A DNA stretch of 64,000 nucleotides from Lysinibacillus boronitolerans JCM 21713 = 10a = NBRC 103108 (GCF_000772935.1 NZ_JPVR01000067.1:51111-115110), one strand, 5' to 3'; positions 51,971 through 60,489 are shown, counted from the stretch's first letter. The notes: generated by a model not told the origin, from the letters alone. Program-made: numbers and translations.

Positions 51971-53032
51971 TTATCCGATTGTTTTCACAACCGCTCCTTC
52001 TTGATTTTTAATATGTGTCTTCAAAATTTGAAAGCTTACACCAGCTAAAGAAGAAATAGTAAATTGACTTTCTTGCGGTATCAGCCTCTGACTTAATTCT
52101 TCTACCGCTGCCTTGTTCAATGTGATCGTAATCTCTTGACCATTCTCAGAATAACCTACCTGAGGGCCTGCTCTAAATATTATCGTTATTTGTTGACCGA
52201 CTAAGCTAAGATCTTTATCTTTCAAAATGCGTCCACGTAATAATTTACTAATGACATCTGCTTGCTTTACCCCGAGTTGAACGACATTAGACGGTTTGTT
52301 AAACCAGCCCTTTTTTTCTACTTCCCAAGCGAGTTGATCTACGAAAAGAAACCCTGTATTCGAACCATCTTCCTCCATTCCTCGCGCAACTGCCTCTGCA
52401 ACTTCAGGATTTTGTAAGAGAGAAGTTCTTGTTAAATCCGTAGTATAGCTTGGTATTTGCCTAATGCCAGCCTGTAGTACACCAAGCGTATTCCATGTCT
52501 GCATCGCTTCTAACTCATCCTCTGAAATACCAACCATTTGGATAAACTCCATCTTGCCATTTGGTGTATCGATTTCAGCAAGCTCTGGATCATGTGTAAA
52601 GGCTAGTGCAGTTAAATGCGTGTCAGCATCGAGACAAATTGGACCATTTGCATCCAAATAATCTCCCGCTCTAAAAACATTACCACTATTAAACACATAT
52701 CTGCCCATATTCTGTAGTAAATTCAATGCCCAAGCAGGTGGCTCGTCCTCATCTAGTTGACGTACTAGTCGAAATGTTAATTCAAATCCATATCCACTAT
52801 AGTCCTTGTTTTCAAATTCCTTTTCATATAGTTCCGAGAAGCCATATGTAACAAAATGCCAATGTGGAATGGATGTTTCACTTTTATAAACACTAATTCC
52901 ATCTAAGGGATCTTGTCCTCCTAGTGAATAGGGAATCAATGTCCCATAATGCTTTGGCTCCTGCTCACCATATACCTGTGCTAATGCCTGATCAATCGCA
53001 TCCCAACCAACTGCTGCTATTTCATCACTCAT
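51971..53032 (-). CDS. Suppressor-of-fused (SUFU)-domain protein, 353 aa
   Basis: The SUFU domain fills the first half: GWDAIDQALAQVYGEQEPKH, YGTLIPYSLGGQDPLDGISV, HWHFVTYGFSELYEKE and the GYGFELTFRL strand. The C-terminal half (about 200-350) is beta-rich and specific to bacterial members. In bacteria SUFU proteins are best known as immunity factors of contact-dependent or polymorphic toxins. AAGGAGG fits the ATG at 53032, whereas the ATG at 53038 would be too close. No toxin lies nearby. Confidence 0.8.
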   Translation of the reverse strand: MSDEIAAVGWDAIDQALAQVYGEQEPKHYGTLIPYSLGGQDPLDGISVYKSETSIPHWHFVTYGFSELYEKEFENKDYSGYGFELTFRLVRQLDEDEPPAWALNLLQNMGRYVFNSGNVFRAGDYLDANGPICLDADTHLTALAFTHDPELAEIDTPNGKMEFIQMVGISEDELEAMQTWNTLGVLQAGIRQIPSYTTDLTRTSLLQNPEVAEAVARGMEEDGSNTGFLFVDQLAWEVEKKGWFNKPSNVVQLGVKQADVISKLLRGRILKDKDLSLVGQQITIIFRAGPQVGYSENGQEITITLNKAAVEELSQRLIPQESQFTISSLAGVSFQILKTHIKNQEGAVVKTIG

Positions 53033-53194
53033 TTCCATATCCTCCTTGCTGATATTCACTCGTAGAACGTACGTATCTATTATTTATGATAGCAATTTTA
53101 TGGTGACTCTTTTAACAGGAATAGGACTCATTTTCCAGTTTCCAGCAACTAGGTTTATTGACATTCTATATGGGGTAAATATGACTAATATTGA

Positions 53195-53300
53195 TGACGC
53201 CTCAGCTTGCTCGAAAAGTATTGGGGCACCATTGAATCAAAAAGTACAACTTGTACATTCATCTCACCACTAATAAGGAAGGGCGTTTTCTGCTGAAAGA
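53195..53300. repeat. Interspersed intergenic repeat, copy 2
   Basis: GACGCCTCAGC, AGCTTGCTCGAAAAG and GCGTTTTCTGCTGAA in the order of 43515-43590, with about 60 extra bases between the last two blocks. Confidence 0.6.
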
Positions 53301-53305
53301 TAAAA

Positions 53306-53340
53306 AGACAATCCTCTTGCAAAAGAGAAGATTGTCGCGT
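53306..53340 (-). terminator. Terminator of the papain-like hydrolase gene
   Basis: GACAATCTTCT and AGAGGATTGTC arms, TTTTTAT on the minus strand. Confidence 0.6.
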
Positions 53341-53385
53341 GAGTGTCTATTTTTCTATTTAAACGTCAGGTAGTGCATCTATTCA

Positions 53386-53934
53386 TTAACCATATAGCAT
53401 AGCTGGCTCACGAACCGTTTGTAAATAATCTGCCAGTTTCCCTGCAAATACTTTCTCTAAATACGGTAATTGCGCTAGGCAATGAGGCGTCATTAATGCT
53501 GGGTTTTGATATATTTTTAGCCCTCCCACCTTTAGTAGCGTCGCTACAAACTGGGAACAAAAATAAGCACGCTCACGTCTCACTTCCTTTTGCATCACCA
53601 CACCAAAAAGTCCGATAAAATTATATTTATAGCGATCTCTATTCCAGTACATATAACGGACAATTTTCATCATGTCTAAATATTGATAATGAGATATACG
53701 ACAGCGATAAATAACACAATCCGCACACTCAAATAGCCCTCTTTCTGCATCCTCTCGTAAAAAGCCCCCACTTAACGGGTTGTTCAATTGCCTTCGACCA
53801 AAGCTATACATCTCAAATAGCCCCTCATCAAAGGCTATGGATGCATGATTCATCTCCTTACCCGTATACATACCGATCGCTTTTGATAATAACGTCCCTG
53901 TTTTGGTTAATACTATGTAAATCGTATGTGCCAT
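53386..53934 (-). CDS. Permuted NlpC/P60-type (YiiX/YaeF-like) cysteine hydrolase, 182 aa
   Basis: The order of motifs is reversed relative to classical NlpC/P60: His first (MNHASIAFDEGL, near residue 28) and Cys later (RAYFCSQFVATLLKVGG, near 126). This is the circularly permuted papain-like layout. Such enzymes cleave amide or ester bonds in lipids or peptides, and substrates are mostly unknown. No signal peptide, so it is cytoplasmic. ATG 53934 is used because AGGTGAAGAT precedes it. Confidence 0.65.
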   Translation of the reverse strand: MAHTIYIVLTKTGTLLSKAIGMYTGKEMNHASIAFDEGLFEMYSFGRRQLNNPLSGGFLREDAERGLFECADCVIYRCRISHYQYLDMMKIVRYMYWNRDRYKYNFIGLFGVVMQKEVRRERAYFCSQFVATLLKVGGLKIYQNPALMTPHCLAQLPYLEKVFAGKLADYLQTVREPAMLYG

Positions 53935-54268
53935 ATCTTCACCTACTTCAATATTCTCTCCTACTACCAATACGTTTTAAATCTTCAAATGGTTTCGTAA
54001 ATTTCCTTTTTTTATAATTATACATAGCGAATCTTAAATATTTCCTAGTAGAACCTGAAGATTTTCTTAAGATTTAATAGGCTGGAAGTGTTTTAGTATT
54101 TAATTATGACGATGAAAGGATGTTGATTTTTTTACTACCTTTATTTATATGTGCTTACTTGTAGTGTTATGTGGGAGAGGATCGCGAAAATTTTTTCTAG
54201 GGGAAGGAATTCATTTATCCTTTTTATAAAAAGACGCTACTCAATATTGAGTAGCGTTCACTGAGTAA
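53935..54268. other. Gene-free stretch
   Basis: AT-rich. The only structure is the terminator at 54231-54258, which belonged to the decayed SDR gene upstream of it. Confidence 0.4.
54231..54258 (-). terminator. Terminator of the decayed SDR gene
   Basis: AACGCTACTCA and TGAGTAGCGT arms, five T on the minus strand. Confidence 0.65.
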
Positions 54269-54770
54269 TCATGCATTTAAATCTGTTATGGCTGGGACAT
54301 TAATTTCTTTTACACAGGAAACTGCTGATAGATTAATTACACATTGCACAAGAGATACAATGTCTTGTACGGGATTCGTGTACCTTCATATAAATGAATG
54401 GCTTTTTCCGCTCCCTCTTCATAGGGTACTTCTGCTGCCAGTTCACCAGGATTAATGCATGTGACAGAAATTTTATCTTTCCTTAAATGTTCACGCAGTG
54501 CATTTGTAATACCCCTTACGCCGAATTTAGATGTGACAAAAGAAACTTGTGCATTGTTTGTGTGATCTAAGCCCGCTGTAGATCCAATTAAAATAACCTT
54601 TCCCTGCTTTGCTTGTCTTAGGTTAGGTAAAAGTGCCTGAATATATGTAATAGTAGAGGTTAGATTGATATTGATTAATTTTGAAATATCCTCTACTTCA
54701 TCCTTATCAAATGTATAATTATCTTCAAAACCATGTGAGAATATAAAAAAACTCCCAAATTAGCTGCAAC
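54269..54770 (-). pseudogene. Short-chain dehydrogenase pseudogene (N-truncated, frameshifted)
   Basis: Minus-strand frames give SKLININLTSTITYIQALLPN, GKVILIGSTAGLDHT with the SDR Ser, VSFVTSKFGVRGITNALREH (Phe in place of the catalytic Tyr of YxxxK) and ISVTCINPGELAAEVPYEEG. One frameshift near 54372 separates this from QDIVSLVQCVINLSAVSCVK and the stop at 54269. The cofactor-binding N-terminus is gone. An intact but different SDR lies at 55085. Confidence 0.65.
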
Positions 54771-54813
54771 AAGAAGCCATCGGATGTTGAAAAAATAACA
54801 ACACCAGATGGCT
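54770..54813 (-). terminator. Terminator of the 54828-54998 gene
   Basis: GAAGCCATC-GGTGTTG pairs with CAACATC-GATGGCTTC, a long stem with one mismatched position, on the minus strand. Confidence 0.65.
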
Positions 54814-54827
54814 TCCTCGTTTACAGG

Positions 54828-54998
54828 TTATTCATTAGCCCAAATCGGATAATATGACTCGTAGATTGGGTAGCTATAATAAGGTGGTCTTACGCCAATC
54901 GTTGGTGTTAACCAGGTGTCTTTCAAATAATGGATCTCTAATGTAGACGCTTCATTTTCTAATAATCGTGTCACTTCTGGGAAAAATTCAACCTCCAT
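54828..54998 (-). CDS. Small Tyr/Pro-rich hypothetical protein, 56 aa
   Basis: ATG 54998 has GGGGGA upstream. The C-terminus is unusual: GVRPPYYSYPIYESYYPIWA, with seven Tyr and four Pro in about 20 residues, like small spore-coat proteins. The N-terminal half is acidic. The function is unknown. It is divergent from the SDR gene at 55085 and ends at a strong terminator. Confidence 0.5.
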   Translation of the reverse strand: MEVEFFPEVTRLLENEASTLEIHYLKDTWLTPTIGVRPPYYSYPIYESYYPIWANE

Positions 54999-55084
54999 TT
55001 TCAGTCCCCCTGTTTCCTTCACTGCTTGTTTGGATGTTTAACACAAAAAGCTAAGCTTTCATAGTATATGTTGAAAAGGAGGGA

Positions 55085-56077
55085 TTGGTTATTACTAATC
55101 CGAATGACAAGGACTATCGTGAATTATTAGCACAAATCCACTTTTATCAAAAGTGGTTTGAGGACAATAAAAAGGAAGATCCGTACCCGCAATATCCTGT
55201 CTATGGGAAGATTACACAATATAAAGAAGTGCCCCTTACTCAACCTGAACAAAGACAATTACGCCAACCGGGATTGGAAAGCTTAATGGTCCCTAAGCCC
55301 ATCATTGAAAATCCTCATTATAAAGGGAGTGGTAAATTAAAGGGAAAAGTCGCGCTTATTACTGGGGGTGATAGCGGGATGGGTGCGGCTGCTGCCATTG
55401 CCTTTGCGAAAGAAGAGGCCGATGTGGCCATTGCTTATTTAGACGAGCATGAAGATGCGCTAAGAACGAAAAAAAGAGTTGAAGAATTAGGACAAAAATG
55501 TCTGCTGCTCCCGGGGGATCTTCGCTTTAAAAAACAATGTGTAGACATTGTTTCCGAAACGATGAATACTTTTGGTCAATTGGATATTTTATGTAACCAT
55601 GTTGGGATTCAATTTCAGCAAAATGAGCTGACAGACATCACGGATGAACAGTTTGATGAAACCTTTAAATTAAATGTATATGCTCACTTCTATACGACAA
55701 AAGCCGCTCTCCCTTATTTACGAGCAGGAAGCTCCATTATTGGCACTGCCTCCGTTGTGGCTTATGCAGGAGAACCTTTACTCATCGATTATTCCGCTAC
55801 AAAGGCGGCAATCGTAGGCTGGACTCGTTCCCTAGCAAAAAGCGTTGCCAAAAAACAGATTCGTGTGAACGCGATAGCCCCTGGTCGTATTTGGACACCA
55901 CTTATACCTTCTAGCTTCTCCTCTGATGAAAATGCCTTACATGGAACCAATTTATTTAACCGTATGGCTCAGCCCTTTGAAGTCGCCCCTACATTTGTTT
56001 ATTTAGCATCAGATGATTCGAGACATGTTACAGGGCAAGTCTTGCATGTAGATGGTGGCGAATCAACCAATTCATAA
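55085..56077 (+). CDS. SDR oxidoreductase of the YhdF/YdaD general-stress type, 330 aa
   Basis: About 85 extra N-terminal residues rich in Pro/Tyr/Gln ([20 protein letters not shown]), characteristic of the YhdF/YdaD subgroup, precede the SDR domain. That domain has TGGDSGMG near 92, LDILCNHVG near 170 (His where NNAG has Ala), Ser in [23 protein letters not shown] near 235, and [10 protein letters not shown] at the end. It probably uses NAD(P) on an aldehyde or sugar substrate. The TTG start lies only three bases after GGAGGG. An ATT six bases further on has better spacing. Confidence 0.8.
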   Translation: MVITNPNDKDYRELLAQIHFYQKWFEDNKKEDPYPQYPVYGKITQYKEVPLTQPEQRQLRQPGLESLMVPKPIIENPHYKGSGKLKGKVALITGGDSGMGAAAAIAFAKEEADVAIAYLDEHEDALRTKKRVEELGQKCLLLPGDLRFKKQCVDIVSETMNTFGQLDILCNHVGIQFQQNELTDITDEQFDETFKLNVYAHFYTTKAALPYLRAGSSIIGTASVVAYAGEPLLIDYSATKAAIVGWTRSLAKSVAKKQIRVNAIAPGRIWTPLIPSSFSSDENALHGTNLFNRMAQPFEVAPTFVYLASDDSRHVTGQVLHVDGGESTNS

Positions 56078-56605
56078 TTGACGTAATATGGTTTAATGGC
56101 AGGACTTTATAATGAAAATATAACTTCAACCATAGCAGACAAGGAAAAACCACCTGTTATTTATCCATGTGGCCTCGGATTATACCTTTAATTAAAAGCT
56201 TTACACCCTTATTTCAATTACTTTTCAATTTACTTACAGTGGTAATGTTCTTAAGTTCTTTCACATACATTAATGTCGGGATAGCACCTTTAACATCGCC
56301 CCCAAGATGTTTTTGTACAATGCTATCCCTTTTTACATACTCTGTTTAGTTGGAGATTTCCCCAAGACTTTATTCATTAATTAGCCGTTGCATTGTTCTT
56401 GAGAAGATTCTCCTCATTCCATCAGGCTAATAGGACTGTGCGGCATCACATAAGCCACTGCGATTTAAAACCGTAGTGACTTATTGTTTGTTGTTTTTCA
56501 ATTGAGAAATTCCTATCATTATGCTGCATGTTTACTAGTTCATGTTGTAATCAGTAAAAGTGCTCTTTAATTTTGAACTTTCACAAATAAGTGTCACCAA
56601 AATAG
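56078..56605. other. Gene-free stretch with a decayed minus-strand frame
   Basis: A minus frame (about 56215-56345) reads KRDSIVQKHLGGDVKGAIPT then LMYVKELKNITTVSKLKSN and stops, but it has no start codon or ribosome binding site. A hairpin with AAGCCACTGCG/CGTAGTGACTT arms lies at 56450-56482. Otherwise nothing is recognised. Confidence 0.4.
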
Positions 56606-57586
56606 TTATTGATAGTGTTCCAAGTATTTTCCTTCTTCGAAAATTTCTTGTGCACTTAAGGCTGTCCAATCCTCTGGTGTTTGTTCAGGATGCAAGTCAA
56701 GATAGGATTTAACCATCTTATAGCCTTCACTGTAACCATAATTTTTCGGTAACCCTTTTCCACCATGGACAATCTCTAAGGAACGTTTTAAGTTAGACTT
56801 TTTTAAATCTGGTTCAATTTGAGTCCATAATTCCTTATTGTAGGTCAAGTTCACCGAAATCAGGTTGATGTCAGGAAATACAGACTTTTGGAACATGACG
56901 GCTTTTCCTTCGAAGACTATATTATCCAAAATCGAAAACGTGTTAACTTTATTTGTATGCTTCTCCGCCCAAACGCTGTGATGGTATTCATGGGCAATGG
57001 TTCCCTTTAAATATTCATCTGAACCACCTAGAGAATACGGAATGATGATTTTGCCCGCTCCAACTGCGAAGGGTATTCTATTATTGGTTGCTGAAGGGAA
57101 TACACAAACGGCTACATCGCTTTGAGAGGGTAAGAGGTCTGCGGATTTCAATAACGATTCTTGAATGAGTTGATTGATTTCTGCTTTATGCGTCTCCATT
57201 TTTTCACTCACCACTTGAATTTCTGTTAACCCTGTAGGAACCGTAGTAAGCAGGGTTTCTGCCATATGATAATATTCCCCATTTTCAAAACAATCCTGAT
57301 AGATCGGTTGAATAACTTCCTTATTATACAAATCCAGAGTTTCCGAGCTTGAAAGATTCGGATTCTCTTTGACCTTTTCTATATACGGATAAAACAGTTG
57401 ATTGGCATAAATGATTTTGTATTTTTGTTTGGTTTGAGGGTGCTCAAATGAGAACACCATCTCTTCATCATCTGTTATTTGCTTTTTCTCATGAAGTTGG
57501 CTCTCACTTTTTTCTGTTGGTGTACAGGCTGCAAGCATAAGTAGTAAGAGACCTAGAATAAAGGTGATTCCCTTTTTAAATTTCAT
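56606..57586 (-). CDS. Lipoprotein with DUF2268 zinc-protease-like domain, 326 aa
   Basis: A signal peptide with lipobox LMLAAC anchors it to the outer face of the membrane. The DUF2268 domain carries GTIAHEYHHSVWAEK near residue 199, giving the HExxH zinc site, and NIVFEGKAVMF about 28 residues later with a likely third ligand Glu. Upstream VAVCVFPSATNNRIPFAVGA fits the family. The role is probably extracytoplasmic proteolysis or chaperoning, the substrate unknown. ATG 57586 is used because GGGAGGAG is upstream. Confidence 0.8.
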   Translation of the reverse strand: MKFKKGITFILGLLLLMLAACTPTEKSESQLHEKKQITDDEEMVFSFEHPQTKQKYKIIYANQLFYPYIEKVKENPNLSSSETLDLYNKEVIQPIYQDCFENGEYYHMAETLLTTVPTGLTEIQVVSEKMETHKAEINQLIQESLLKSADLLPSQSDVAVCVFPSATNNRIPFAVGAGKIIIPYSLGGSDEYLKGTIAHEYHHSVWAEKHTNKVNTFSILDNIVFEGKAVMFQKSVFPDINLISVNLTYNKELWTQIEPDLKKSNLKRSLEIVHGGKGLPKNYGYSEGYKMVKSYLDLHPEQTPEDWTALSAQEIFEEGKYLEHYQ

Positions 57587-57785
57587 CCATTCTCCTCCCA
57601 ATCGTTAATAACTAAAAATTCTTTATAACCCCATATATAACTTATATTACCATAAAAATAGAAATGAAAGAATGATTGATTTGTCAGTATTTAGTTAGCA
57701 TCTCCACAAACAGAGTGTACGATTTTGTGAAGATAAGAACCTCTAGCCACTCCTTTCATATATTATAGTGAAAGGAGTGGCTATT

Positions 57786-58010
57786 GTGCCTTGGCAACAT
57801 AAAATTCCGTATTTAATCGGTCAGCCTGTTGGTGTTTCTTTTACAAATGGTCAAGGAACTTCTGGTGTCCTCTGTGGCGTATCAGGAGGAAAACTGCTTG
57901 TTCTTGAATATTTATATCAAAGTCAATTTGCCTTAAAGCAGTACGACCTTCATATGATTCATGATGTGAACGGCTTTCCCCCTTGTCATACGCAGCAGCC
58001 GTTATACTAA
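57786..58010 (+). CDS. Small hypothetical protein, possible spore-associated SH3/LSm-like barrel, 74 aa
   Basis: GTG 57786 is preceded by AAAGGAG. The sequence IGQPVGVSFTNGQGTSGVLC then GVSGGKLLVLEYL reads as a small beta barrel of the LSm/SH3 type, and the tail HMIHDVNGFPPCHTQQPLY is Pro/His-rich. Related small proteins in Bacillaceae are mostly spore-associated, with no known role. It is followed at once by a terminator. Confidence 0.55.
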   Translation: MPWQHKIPYLIGQPVGVSFTNGQGTSGVLCGVSGGKLLVLEYLYQSQFALKQYDLHMIHDVNGFPPCHTQQPLY

Positions 58011-58040
58011 AAAACATCCTAGAACGGATGTTTTTTTACA
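58009..58040 (+). terminator. Terminator
   Basis: AAAAAACATCC and GGATGTTTTTTT arms, six-base loop. Confidence 0.75.
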
Positions 58041-58256
58041 TTGTGTTGAATTCAAAAACAATTAGTAGAATTTGTTTCATTATTCTTGATGCTATACAGG
58101 CTAACAACTAGCTCAAGCTACTATTCCATCATAATAATAAAGTAAAGCTTTCATCGCCTTATTCCGAATGAAGGGACAACTCATTTTTTCTCTACTCGCT
58201 AACATCCCCCCTTTTGTCCTATACATACTTTAGAAGAAGGAAAGGAGGTGTGTTTC

Positions 58257-58382
58257 ATGAGTTACTGTAATTTCAATAGTTACTGTGGCGGGGACAATGG
58301 AGGCGGCAATAGCTCTACATTCGTGCTTATTGTTGTACTCTTCATCCTTCTTATTATCGTTGGTGCTAGCTTCATGTGTTAA
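58257..58382 (+). CDS. YjcZ-family small sporulation protein, 41 aa
   Basis: ATG 58257 follows AAAGGAGGTG at ideal spacing. A Gly/Asn/Cys-rich start (CNFNSYCGGDNGGGNSS) leads into FVLIVVLFILLIIVGASFMC, the strongly conserved single membrane helix of the YjcZ/SscA group of small spore proteins. In B. subtilis the relative SscA is needed for spore coat assembly. A terminator follows. Confidence 0.75.
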   Translation: MSYCNFNSYCGGDNGGGNSSTFVLIVVLFILLIIVGASFMC

Positions 58383-58390
58383 TTGATCGT

Positions 58391-58437
58391 CTCAGGCTTT
58401 TGCCTCTGTTCCATTACAGAAGCTAAAGCCTTTTTAC
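58391..58437 (+). terminator. Terminator of the YjcZ-type gene
   Basis: CAGGCTTT and AAAGCCTTTTT arms around a long loop. Confidence 0.55.
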
Positions 58438-58535
58438 CATGAATCGCTACCACAACTATTCAAATCTCCTCCCTTTTCGTTTTATTCTAGATCATTTATT
58501 TTAACTCACAATTAAAAGCTAGTAATTTAGATAGA

Positions 58536-58568
58536 TAACTATCTTAAACCGCTAGCTTCACATACTAA
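58536..58568 (+). promoter_or_regulatory. Putative promoter of the structured-RNA element, copy A
   Basis: TAACTAT followed 19 bases later by ATACTA (CATACTA at 58561), the same spacing as at copy B. CATACTA equals the consensus -10 of forespore sigma-G promoters, but the -35 does not match. Confidence 0.45.
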
Positions 58569-58641
58569 TAGTAGTGTAAAGTTCTTTCAACTTTACTTTA
58601 TACTCCTTTTGGTACGTGGGTCACTTTCGTCCGAGTGACCC
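58569..58641 (+). ncRNA. Candidate structured small RNA, copy A
   Basis: TAGTAGTGTAAAG; hairpin 1 GTAAAGTT/AACTTTAC (8 bp); an unpaired TACTCCTTTTGGTAC region; hairpin 2 GGGTCACT/AGTGACCC (8 bp). It matches copy B at 21851-21921 in order and in the unpaired CTCCT and GTAC-like segments. It lies 100 bases upstream of the membrane protein gene at 58742, so it could also be a leader. Confidence 0.5.
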
Positions 58642-58741
58642 TGTTCGAGCAACGACACATTTAGTTTCTCCTTTTCCCTATCAAGCGGAATCATCGGAAC
58701 ATTCCTACAACAAATTCGTTTTTATAGGAGGGAGGAAAACA

Positions 58742-59026
58742 ATGGGAATTAATTTAAATCTCTGGTCATTTATCTTATCTTTGGGCTGTATCCTATTATT
58801 TTTTCTATCAGGTTCAATGAAAGACTTCTTTGACACATATCTTCATTTCCATCCATTACTATTGACACTGCTCTTGTCTATTGCCTGTTTCTACCTAAGC
58901 CTGGTCGGTATGAAAAATGTTAAAAATTTAACGACCTTGCTTCGAGGAATTTTAACAATGGTCATTACACTTATTGTGATGATTAGTATTTCTTTTATTT
59001 TACTTTTTGGTACCCTTTTAAGTTAA
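58742..59026 (+). CDS. Small membrane protein, 94 aa
   Basis: ATG 58742 follows AGGAGGGAGG. Three membrane helices (LWSFILSLGCILLFFLSG, LLLTLLLSIACFYLSLVGM, ILTMVITLIVMISISFILLF) make up most of the protein. No family recognised. The longer frame from 58616 runs through the structured-RNA element and is not used. The gene ends shortly before the composite terminator/RBS element. Confidence 0.6.
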   Translation: MGINLNLWSFILSLGCILLFFLSGSMKDFFDTYLHFHPLLLTLLLSIACFYLSLVGMKNVKNLTTLLRGILTMVITLIVMISISFILLFGTLLS

Positions 59027-59055
59027 AATGACCTACCCCCACATTATTTTAATAC

Positions 59056-59113
59056 AAGCCTCCTTGACGAACGTTTGTTCTGTGGTTAAACTATTAGAAA
59101 AGGAGGCTTTTTT
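59056..59113 (+). promoter_or_regulatory. Composite element: terminator hairpin containing the downstream RBS and a LexA-like box
   Basis: A perfect 10-bp stem AAGCCTCCTT (59056-59065) with AAGGAGGCTT (59100-59109) is followed by a six-T run ending right before the ATG at 59114. The 3' arm is the AAGGAGG ribosome binding site. The loop carries CGAACGTTTGTTCT (59068-59081), a LexA-like box. The hairpin should end upstream transcripts and hide the ribosome binding site in any read-through. Confidence 0.6.
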
Positions 59114-59590
59114 ATGCAAGAAACAACGAATATTGAGTTAGTACATTTCTCTGAAAGCTATGTAGAGCAGTTAAATCGTTTTGAATTACCTGAAGAACAA
59201 CACCAATTTACGGCACTTCCTAAAGAGATTTCAATCGAGAAGGTCGGACAGTATCCAATTGTGATTTTAAGTGGTGGCGTACCTGTTGGCTTTTTTGTTC
59301 TTCATGCAACGGACAGAGTACAAGAATATTCTCGTAATCCTCAGGCAATGTTACTAACTGCCCTGTCCATCGATCATCAACAGCAAGGTAGGGGCTATGC
59401 TAAAAGGGCTATGCTTGCACTTGCTGATTTTGTGAAGCAGGAATTTAAAGAATGTAATGAAGTAGTGTTAGTCGTCAATCAGAAGAATAGAGCTGCACAG
59501 AATTTATATATCAAAGTAGGCTTTGTGGATCATGGAGAAAGAAGAATGGGACCTATTGGTGAGCAAATCGTTATGAATTTGCCGCTATAA
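59114..59590 (+). CDS. GNAT-family acetyltransferase, 158 aa
   Basis: A typical GNAT: an N-terminal substrate-loop region, IVILSGGVPVGFFVLHATDR, then ALSIDHQQQGRGYAKRAMLA with the acetyl-CoA loop QQGRGYA, and LVVNQKNRAAQNLYIKVGFV near the C-terminus. The substrate is unknown. The start codon follows a terminator T-run directly. The ribosome binding site lies inside the hairpin stem, so efficient translation needs a transcript starting inside or after the left arm. Confidence 0.75.
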   Translation: MQETTNIELVHFSESYVEQLNRFELPEEQHQFTALPKEISIEKVGQYPIVILSGGVPVGFFVLHATDRVQEYSRNPQAMLLTALSIDHQQQGRGYAKRAMLALADFVKQEFKECNEVVLVVNQKNRAAQNLYIKVGFVDHGERRMGPIGEQIVMNLPL

Positions 59591-59746
59591 AGCAAGTATC
59601 ACTCATTTCACCTACCATCTCTAAATTTCATTGTTACTCCTCCACGCTCTGGTATATAAGCTTTTCCTTCACGAATTGAACTGCTATGGGGCATGTTTGT
59701 ACAGTATAATAAAGTCAATAAGCTATAGAAAAGGTGGCTCTAGACA

Positions 59747-60487
59747 TTGAAAAAAGAGATGTGGCTATGGTTATTAGGAATTTCTCTACTAGCTGGATGT
59801 AGTGTTACTGTTCCAAACGATACAGTAAACACCCCTGCTGAACAGGTTTCATCACAGCTGGAGATACAACATGAGGCTCCATTGATCGCTGTTTCCGAAG
59901 ATGAGAAGGTGAAAGTATTTGCACGAAATGAAGCACAAAATGAACTAACAGAGGTAACTTTAGATATTGATGGTAAGCGGAAAAATTTTGACTGGACAAT
60001 CCCTGATACAGGAACTAAACCTCAGGTATTCTATACAGATCTGACAAATGATCATAAGGAAGAGGCTGTTATTATTATCCAAACTGGTCGAGGGACAGGC
60101 CTCAATCACTATGAGATTCATGTGGTAAATGGAGAGGATTTATCGGAGATGAATGTCCAACATTATGAAGACATCGTTGCACATACTATTGAATCAACGA
60201 TTACTAAAAAAAATGATGGCACATTAGCGATTACGATAAAAGCACAGGGAAAAGAATCTACATTTGATTACGACTTTGATCCAGCACCAGATATCAATCA
60301 AGCGCAACTTGCTTTCGGTGGTGTGGTCATTTATACAGTAGAAAATCAAAAAATAATGTTAAACATCCCTGGATCGATTGGCATCTCACCTATTTATGTA
60401 GCCGATGTTCGGATTGCCTATCAATTTAATCGTACTAACAATGAGTTTCTTGTTGAGCAAATTGATGTGAAACCTATCGAGAAATAA
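59747..60487 (+). CDS. Lipoprotein of unknown function, 246 aa (TTG start)
   Basis: TTG 59747 with AAAAGGTGG upstream starts a short signal peptide ending in the lipobox LLAGC. The mature part is acidic and beta-rich; VFYTDLTNDHKEEAVIIIQT resembles the calcium-binding-like repeat strands of FG-GAP/VCBS-type lipoproteins. LNIPGSIGISPIYVADVRIA lies near the end. The family is not recognised. It is a single gene with a strong terminator. Confidence 0.6.
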   Translation: MKKEMWLWLLGISLLAGCSVTVPNDTVNTPAEQVSSQLEIQHEAPLIAVSEDEKVKVFARNEAQNELTEVTLDIDGKRKNFDWTIPDTGTKPQVFYTDLTNDHKEEAVIIIQTGRGTGLNHYEIHVVNGEDLSEMNVQHYEDIVAHTIESTITKKNDGTLAITIKAQGKESTFDYDFDPAPDINQAQLAFGGVVIYTVENQKIMLNIPGSIGISPIYVADVRIAYQFNRTNNEFLVEQIDVKPIEK

Positions 60488-60489
60488 AG

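Larger units (their letters stand above)
53033..53385. other. Intergenic stretch with an interspersed repeat
   Basis: No coding frame is supported. It holds repeat copy 2 (53195-53300) and the terminator at 53306-53340. Confidence 0.5.

Noticed and set aside
58616..58741. N-terminal extension of the small membrane protein
   Set aside because: It crosses the structured-RNA element and has no ribosome binding site, whereas 58742 follows AGGAGGGAGG.
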